Origin: CAZSNH01 sp052388455
GTDB taxonomy: Bacteria; Pseudomonadota; Alphaproteobacteria; Rhizobiales; Hyphomicrobiaceae
Assembly: GCA_052388455.1 (NCBI GenBank)
Contig: JBQTIA010000060.1
Location: forward strand, 1 to 27,152
Length of the DNA: 27,152 nucleotides
Reading direction: 5' to 3'
In this document: positions 22,918 to 27,152 of the stretch, piece by piece
Numbering within the stretch: the stretch's first letter is position 1
Layout of the letters: the number at the start of each line of letters is the position of its first letter
The notes under the pieces: model-generated
Databases searched by the model: none
Told to the model about the DNA's origin: nothing
Seen by the model: the letters and a program-made list of their open reading frames with translations, nothing else
Made by a program: the position numbers and the translations under genes

Positions 22918-24420
22918 GTGAACCGAAAAATTGCCGCCATCCTTGCCGCCGATATCGCCGGTTACAGCCGTCTCGTCTCCGAGGACGAGGAAGAGGCCGT
23001 GCGCCGGCTCGCCTCCTACCGGGCGGTCTTCGACGACTTCATCAAGCGGTTCAACGGCCGCATCTTCAATACGGCGGGCGACGCCGTGCTGGCCGAATTC
23101 CCGAGCGCGGTGGACGCGGTGCGCTGCGCCGTCGACGTGCAGGAAAGCCTCCGAGCCCGCAATCTGGCGTACCCCAGCAGCCGTCAGATGAACTTCCGCA
23201 TCGGCATCACCATCGGCGACGTGGTGGAGCGCGACGGCGATCTGCTCGGCGACGGCGTCAACATTGCCGCCCGGCTGGAGACGCTGGCCACGCCCGGCGG
23301 CATCTGCATCTCGCGCTCGGTGCACGAGGCGGTCGCCAACAAGCTGTCGGTCTCGTTCGCGGACCGCGGCCACCAGCAGTTGAAGAACATGCCGGAGCGG
23401 GTGCACGCCTATTCCGTGGTGCTCGAGGAACGCAAGCAGTCGCAGGTCAGCGTCGCCACCCGCGCCAAGGGGATCGTGGGCGGCAACAAGATGCGTAAGG
23501 TCGGCCTCGCGGCCGGAGCCGCTGTCGCCATTCTCGCCGGCGTCGGCGGCGCACATTATCTCAGCAACCGCAAAAGCGCCGACACCCCCGAACCGACCGC
23601 GAAAACGGAACCGGCCAAGAAGGAAACGGTAAAGCCGGCCGAGGCAGCCGCCGAACCCGCGGTACGGCCGACGGAGCAGGCGGCCACATCCAAGGCGGTG
23701 GAAACCCCACGCGAGGGCACGATCAAGCCGGCGACCTCGAGCGACGGGGAATCCACGCCGGCTGCCTCGCCCGAAGCCGAGACCGAGACCGCGGAGAAAA
23801 CCTCAGATCAGCCGCAGGGAGATGTTTCCGGCTCCGAAACGCGGCTGAAACCGAGCGACCTGACCGCCAAGGTCGTGCTCCAGCGCAACTGGAACGACTG
23901 CCACAGCGGTACGCCCGCCCAGGTTCTGGTCGCCTGCCCGCCGATCATCGAAGGGCGGATGGTCGGCGGCAACGACATGGCCGACATCCAGCTTCGATAC
24001 GGCAAGGCACTGCGGGACGATTCTCAGGTCGACAAGGCGATCATCGCCTATAGTGAGGCCATCAACCTGAAACCGACGGTCGCCGCCTATATCGGCCGCG
24101 GGATCGCCTACTACGACAAGGGCGACTGGCAGCGCTCGATAGCGGACTATTCGGAAGCCATCCTGATCGACAAGAACAACGGCGAAGCCTTCAACAATCG
24201 TGCCTGGACCCGCTATCAGTCCGGCGACGTCAACGGTGCCCTGCCGGATGCCAACACGGCCGTCCGCCTGATGCCCGGCAAAGCCTATGTGTGGGATACG
24301 CGCGGACACATCTACGAATCGCTCGGCGACAAGACCGCCGCCCTGCGCGATTTCCGCAAGGCGCTGTCGATCAGCTCGTCGCTCGACACCTCCAAGAAGG
24401 GCGTCGAGCGCCTGCAGTAG
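22918..24420 (+). CDS. Class III adenylate/guanylate cyclase with TM segment and TPR domain
   Basis: This signalling enzyme would make cAMP (or cGMP) from the nucleotide triphosphate. In a 500-residue protein the cyclase homology domain is N-terminal (about 3-170). It has metal-binding Asp12 (AADIAGYS) and Asp55 (NTAGDAVLAEF), and the transition-state Asn115 and Arg119 in GDGVNIAARLE. A membrane helix (about 194-214) follows, then a long Ala/Pro/Glu/Lys/Thr-rich disordered linker (218-320) and several TPR repeats (about 350-485) that would lie on the other side of the membrane. The start is GTG 22918 with GGGAA seven bases upstream. It lies 138 bases after the PL14-like gene on the same strand, and co-transcription is possible but not shown. 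The TPR part could sense or bind an envelope partner (inference). Confidence 0.88.
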   Translation: MNRKIAAILAADIAGYSRLVSEDEEEAVRRLASYRAVFDDFIKRFNGRIFNTAGDAVLAEFPSAVDAVRCAVDVQESLRARNLAYPSSRQMNFRIGITIGDVVERDGDLLGDGVNIAARLETLATPGGICISRSVHEAVANKLSVSFADRGHQQLKNMPERVHAYSVVLEERKQSQVSVATRAKGIVGGNKMRKVGLAAGAAVAILAGVGGAHYLSNRKSADTPEPTAKTEPAKKETVKPAEAAAEPAVRPTEQAATSKAVETPREGTIKPATSSDGESTPAASPEAETETAEKTSDQPQGDVSGSETRLKPSDLTAKVVLQRNWNDCHSGTPAQVLVACPPIIEGRMVGGNDMADIQLRYGKALRDDSQVDKAIIAYSEAINLKPTVAAYIGRGIAYYDKGDWQRSIADYSEAILIDKNNGEAFNNRAWTRYQSGDVNGALPDANTAVRLMPGKAYVWDTRGHIYESLGDKTAALRDFRKALSISSSLDTSKKGVERLQ

Positions 24421-24467
24421 GTGCACCATCGGCGCCGGGTGTCGGCTGCGCCCTCGCCGATCGTTTT

Positions 24468-24824
24468 TCAGTTGCACCCGAACAGCGTGCGCAGCTCCTC
24501 GATCCGGCTGCGCGTCATCACTGCGAGGCCGTGGAGATAATACTCGTCGTCGAGCGGCCGGCGGTCGCTGTTCGCGAGCTGGTAGGCGCGCGCCGTACCG
24601 TCGCGCACACCGAGCCATTCCCTCTGCGACTGCCGCAGCGCGTTGATCGACTGCACCGTGCTCTGCTCGGGATCGACGCAGCGCGCATAGACGCTGTTGA
24701 GCTCTCCGTCGACCTCCTGGAGCTGGCGGCGCGCCTCGGCCACGGAGTCCGGCGGCTGGCTCTGCGCCGCAGCGGCGACCGTCGTTGCCAAAAGCAGTGC
24801 GGAGCAGAGACATGAGCGGGTCAT
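24468..24824 (-). CDS. Small exported LprI-like (DUF1311) protein
   Basis: The 118-residue protein has a signal peptide (about 1-20, ending VAAAA) and a mature domain with ELNSVYARC, LRQSQREWLGVRD and a C-terminal FGC. This pattern matches the lysozyme-inhibitor LprI N-terminal (DUF1311) family, whose hallmark is a helix pair ending in W-x-x-x-R-D. Two cysteines in the mature part (near CVD and the terminal FGCN) could form a disulfide. GGAGG six bases before ATG 24824 fixes the start, whereas an upstream ATG at 24872 would bury the signal sequence. It lies downstream of the hydrolase gene on the same strand, 44 bases apart, so the two may form an operon. Lysozyme inhibition is known for only some family members. 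Confidence 0.75.
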   Translation of the reverse strand: MTRSCLCSALLLATTVAAAAQSQPPDSVAEARRQLQEVDGELNSVYARCVDPEQSTVQSINALRQSQREWLGVRDGTARAYQLANSDRRPLDDEYYLHGLAVMTRSRIEELRTLFGCN

Positions 24825-24868
24825 GGCGAACCTCCAGGACGCACGGGCCGTCAGCGAGAGCCCGGCTG

Positions 24869-25852
24869 TCAATTCTGGCGTCTTTTGAGCGCTTCGAGAA
24901 GGGCCGCGTTGAAGGCCGCCGGATCCTGCACCTGCGGCGAATGCCCGAGATCGGAAAAGGTCACGAGCTTCGCGTCTGGGATTCGGGCTGCGGCCTCACG
25001 CGCGAGCGCCGGAGTGTTGCCGAGCATTTTCGCGATTTCGGGCGCGGCGCGGTCGCGGCCGATGGCGGTAATGTCCTCTTCTCCGATGATCAGCGTCACC
25101 GGAACCGCAAGGCGCTCCAGCTCGTGCACGACCGGATCTGAGAACACCATGCGCGAGGTGTGAGCCTGTGCGGCGGCGACCCTCCTCCCGCCGTCGCCAG
25201 CGTACATCGACGCCAGCATCTCCACCCAGCGGTCGTACTCGGGCTTCCATTGGCCGCCATAGTAAGTCCCGAGCTGGTAGGCCCTGATACTCTCGGCGCT
25301 GGTTTTCAGCTCGGCCGCGACGAGTTCGTCGAGCGTGCGCTCCGGCACGCCTTTCGCGCGCCAGTCTTCGAGGCCGATGGGGTTCACGAGCACGAGGCCG
25401 CCGGTATCCTCCGGGAAGCTCAGGCCGTAGCGCATCGCCAGCATCCCACCCATCGAGTGCCCGACGAGGATCGGCCGCGCGATGCCGAGTGACGCGAGCA
25501 GTCCGCGCGTGTTGGCCGCCAGCTCATGGAATCCGTAAGCATAACCTTCGGGTTTCGACGATTTGCAGAAGCCGATCTGGTCGGGAACGACGGCGCGATA
25601 ACCAGCCGCCACGACGGCCAAAATCGCCCGTTCCCACGTCGCCCCGCAGAAATTCTTGCCGTGCAGAAACACGACCGTCCGGCCGTTCGGCTGCAACGGT
25701 TTCACGTCCATGTAAGCCATCTCGAGCGATTGGCTCTGCGATACGAAGGCATGGAGCGCGACGGCGTGCGGATAGTCGAAGTCCGCAAGCATCGGGTCGG
25801 CCGCGGCCGGGCAGACCATGAACAAGGCAGCGGCAAGCGTGAAAGTCCGCAT
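24869..25852 (-). CDS. Exported alpha/beta hydrolase
   Basis: The 327-residue serine hydrolase has a cleavable signal peptide (1-18, ending PAAA). The alpha/beta fold shows the oxyanion segment VVFLHGKNFCG (60-70), nucleophile Ser133 in GHSMGG, the acid Asp260 in IIGEEDITAIG, and His304 in DLGHSPQ. The family (Abhydrolase_1/6) covers esterases, epoxide hydrolases and haloperoxidases, so the substrate cannot be named. I prefer ATG 25852 because AAAGGA lies about eleven bases upstream and the signal peptide then begins MRTF; ATG 25864 adds four residues. It faces away from the SH3 gene, with 413 bases between, and is followed on the same strand by the LprI-like gene. Confidence 0.86.
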   Translation of the reverse strand: MRTFTLAAALFMVCPAAADPMLADFDYPHAVALHAFVSQSQSLEMAYMDVKPLQPNGRTVVFLHGKNFCGATWERAILAVVAAGYRAVVPDQIGFCKSSKPEGYAYGFHELAANTRGLLASLGIARPILVGHSMGGMLAMRYGLSFPEDTGGLVLVNPIGLEDWRAKGVPERTLDELVAAELKTSAESIRAYQLGTYYGGQWKPEYDRWVEMLASMYAGDGGRRVAAAQAHTSRMVFSDPVVHELERLAVPVTLIIGEEDITAIGRDRAAPEIAKMLGNTPALAREAAARIPDAKLVTFSDLGHSPQVQDPAAFNAALLEALKRRQN

Positions 25853-26265
25853 GGCAGAGGCCATCCTTTACTTGCATCGGCGACCAGTGAAATCTTCAGC
25901 CGCCTACTCCATCACGGCAGTTTTGACCGGATGGCGGCCGGAAGGCCAGCGGTCGCCAACATTGGCAGGGTCGCGGGGGTGTGCTGGCCATCCTGACATA
26001 GACAGGCCGGATCGCTGCGGGTACCGGGTAGAGCGCGAAGGGAACTTCGCCGCGGCGAACACGTTTTGCACGCTCGCAGTCGTAACGGACTTTTGGCGAG
26101 CCGGGGCAGTGATGAAACGGGAGCCGAAAGGGGCAGTCCCCTGCACCTTTGCGATTCTCTCGTTCGATACCGCGACGGAAACGACCCTGCCGATCCGTCA
26201 GGGGAGTGGCGACACCTCAGAGTCGAATCGCACCATGCCGGATCGACACCTACATTGGAGAGCTC
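25853..26265. other. Divergent intergenic region between the hydrolase and SH3 genes
   Basis: No gene is seen in these 413 bases. Short frames on both strands lack codon bias and an RBS. The region must hold two divergent promoters. I see a small inverted repeat GCCAA-CA-TTGGC (25955-25966) nested inside GGCCAGC/GCTGGCC (25944-25950 and 25983-25989). There is also a hairpin AGGGG-CAGT-CCCCT (26129-26142) about 120 bases upstream of the SH3 gene. Roles for these are speculative. Confidence 0.45.
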
Positions 26266-26925
26266 ATGAGACCGCTGAAACTGATCAGTGCCCTGGCCGG
26301 CCTGACACTGTTGTGCGCCTCGGCCGCGCAGGCAGCCCCCGGCTATTCGACGGCGGATGTCAATATCCGCACCGGACCCGACATCGATTTTCCGAGCGCC
26401 GGCGTCATCCCTGAAGGCGACTCCGTCCAGATCAAGGGTTGCCTCGACGACGAATCCTGGTGCGATGTCATCTGGGACGGCACCCGCGGCTGGGTTTACA
26501 GCGAATACCTCGCCGTAGAACAGCGCGGCGAATACCGGCCGCTGCCTGACGTGGGTCTCTCGACATTCCGGATTCCCACTATCACCTTCGTCGCCCGAAC
26601 CTATTGGGACCGCCACTACGTTTCGCGTCCCTGGTATCGTGACCGTGCGCGCTGGAACGATTTCCGCATCCGTCCGCGCGTGGGCTGGGTCGCCCCTCCT
26701 CGAGGCCCACGCGTTCCGGGCTGGTGGCGCAAAGGCTATCAGGTCGCTCCCGGCTTCAGGCCGCCCCCGGAGCGCTGGCAGCGCATCGAACGGCGCCAGG
26801 AACGGCGGGAGGAGCGTCGAGAGCTTCGGCAGGAGCGGCGCGAAGACAGGCGTGAGATTCGCCAGGAAAATCGCCAGGAGCGGCGAGAGGAGCGTCGGGA
26901 AGACCGTCGGGACAACCGGCGCTGA
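26266..26925 (+). CDS. Exported SH3-domain protein with Arg/Glu-rich C-terminal tail
   Basis: The 219-residue protein has a signal peptide (1-24, ...SAAQAA) and a bacterial SH3 (SH3_3/YraI-like) domain (about 27-84), with STADVNIRTGPDIDFPSAG at the RT-loop strand and GWVYSEYLAV closing it. An aromatic, Arg/Pro-rich middle (about 100-170) follows, then a highly charged tail from about 172 made of ERRQERREERR-type repeats, predicted to form a single long helix. Two Cys (near GCLDD and SWCDV) may pair. GGAG about six bases upstream fixes ATG 26266; a longer frame begins at 26149 but would hide the signal peptide. Such proteins are common in alphaproteobacterial envelopes and may bind peptidoglycan. 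Nothing links it directly to the neighbours. Confidence 0.83.
   Translation: MRPLKLISALAGLTLLCASAAQAAPGYSTADVNIRTGPDIDFPSAGVIPEGDSVQIKGCLDDESWCDVIWDGTRGWVYSEYLAVEQRGEYRPLPDVGLSTFRIPTITFVARTYWDRHYVSRPWYRDRARWNDFRIRPRVGWVAPPRGPRVPGWWRKGYQVAPGFRPPPERWQRIERRQERREERRELRQERREDRREIRQENRQERREERREDRRDNRR
26788..26922 (+). repeat. Degenerate Arg/Glu repeat at the 3' end of the SH3 gene
   Basis: These are tandem short units of the type cgg-cag-gag-cgg / gag-cgt-cgg encoding ERRxxRRE. The periodicity is imperfect but continuous for about 45 codons. Confidence 0.7.
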
Positions 26926-27152
26926 TGCACAGGCTTGATGAGGTGGGCAGAAAAGGTCTGCCCGCCTCTCGTCACGGCATGTGGCATTGGGGGTGCTCCT
27001 TGGTGAGTCTAGACAACCCACCCGAGTACCCCCTCTCACCCCAGGGCAATCGCATATGGCGCGGAATGTAGGTAGGGTCGACGTCGGAGACCCAAACATC
27101 TCGAGCGACCACAGTTGATTGGGGAGCTGGAAAGACCCCAACTCCGTGCAAA
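26926..27152. other. 3' flank of the window, no gene recognised
   Basis: The hairpin GGTGGGCAGA-AAAGG-TCTGCCCGCC (26942-26966) is a possible terminator for the SH3 gene, but no T run follows. The last 150 bases contain another inverted repeat (TTGGGG...CCCCAA at about 27118-27141). They lack a frame with normal codon bias. A gene could begin just beyond the edge. Confidence 0.45.

Noticed and set aside
25912..27141. Minus-strand frame of about 400 codons over the SH3 gene and right flank
   Set aside because: It is antisense to a gene with an RBS, signal peptide and SH3 domain. The product shows no domain and an Arg/Pro-rich random composition.
27040..27152. Inverted repeat and composition change at the right edge as a possible mobile-element end
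   Set aside because: There is no transposase, no matching repeat elsewhere in the window and no target duplication visible. The stretch is too short to judge.

Overview
The window is GC-rich, densely packed bacterial DNA that reads like the chromosome of an alphaproteobacterium, probably Hyphomicrobiales. This placement is an inference from codon use, from the adenylyl cyclase/TPR, SH3 and LprI-like proteins, and from the PrtD/PrtE-style secretion genes. There is no rRNA or tRNA gene, and I could see no tRNA, CRISPR array, integrase or insertion sequence.

Layout. (1) Positions 1-776 hold, on the minus strand, the start of an Asp/Gly/Lys-rich repetitive protein that runs off the left edge. 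(2) Positions 1088-5955 hold a minus-strand block that reads alg44-like (PilZ plus HlyD-like adaptor), alg8-like (GT2 polymerase) and algD-like (GDP-mannose/UDP-glucose 6-dehydrogenase), closed by a bidirectional terminator. This is the core of an alginate-type, c-di-GMP-gated exopolysaccharide synthase. (3) A D-lactate/glycolate dehydrogenase-like FAD oxidase lies on the minus strand (6143-7537). (4) Two plus-strand, paralogous, secreted multi-repeat beta-rich proteins follow (7733-8956 and 9217-11157), separated by a strong terminator. (5) A housekeeping/lipid stretch holds a fatty-acid desaturase (+), a diacylglycerol-kinase-like lipid kinase (-) and an aldo/keto reductase (-). (6) Positions 14631-22779 hold a plus-strand secretion and polysaccharide block: a 997-aa RTX protein with cadherin-like domains, a 404-aa RTX protein, a type I secretion ABC protein, its membrane fusion protein, and a membrane-anchored protein resembling polysaccharide lyase family 14 (alginate lyase type). 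(7) The rest is a class III nucleotide cyclase with C-terminal TPRs (+), an LprI-like small secreted protein (-), an exported alpha/beta hydrolase (-) and an SH3-domain protein with an Arg/Glu-rich tail (+).

How the genes may work together (inference). The AlgD/Alg8/Alg44 trio would make and translocate an acidic, probably uronic-acid polymer under c-di-GMP control. The usual Pseudomonas partners (AlgK, AlgE, AlgG, AlgX, AlgL, and AlgI/J/F) are absent from the window. The PL14-like protein could serve as the trimming lyase, and the type I system with two Ca-binding RTX proteins could build a matrix around the polymer. The most unusual points are an Alg44 homologue enlarged by a long coiled-coil hairpin; a secretion ABC ATPase that keeps Walker A and B but lacks the normal Q-loop Gln, LSGGQ signature and H-loop His; and the co-location of an alginate-type synthase, a PL14-like lyase and RTX/T1SS genes.
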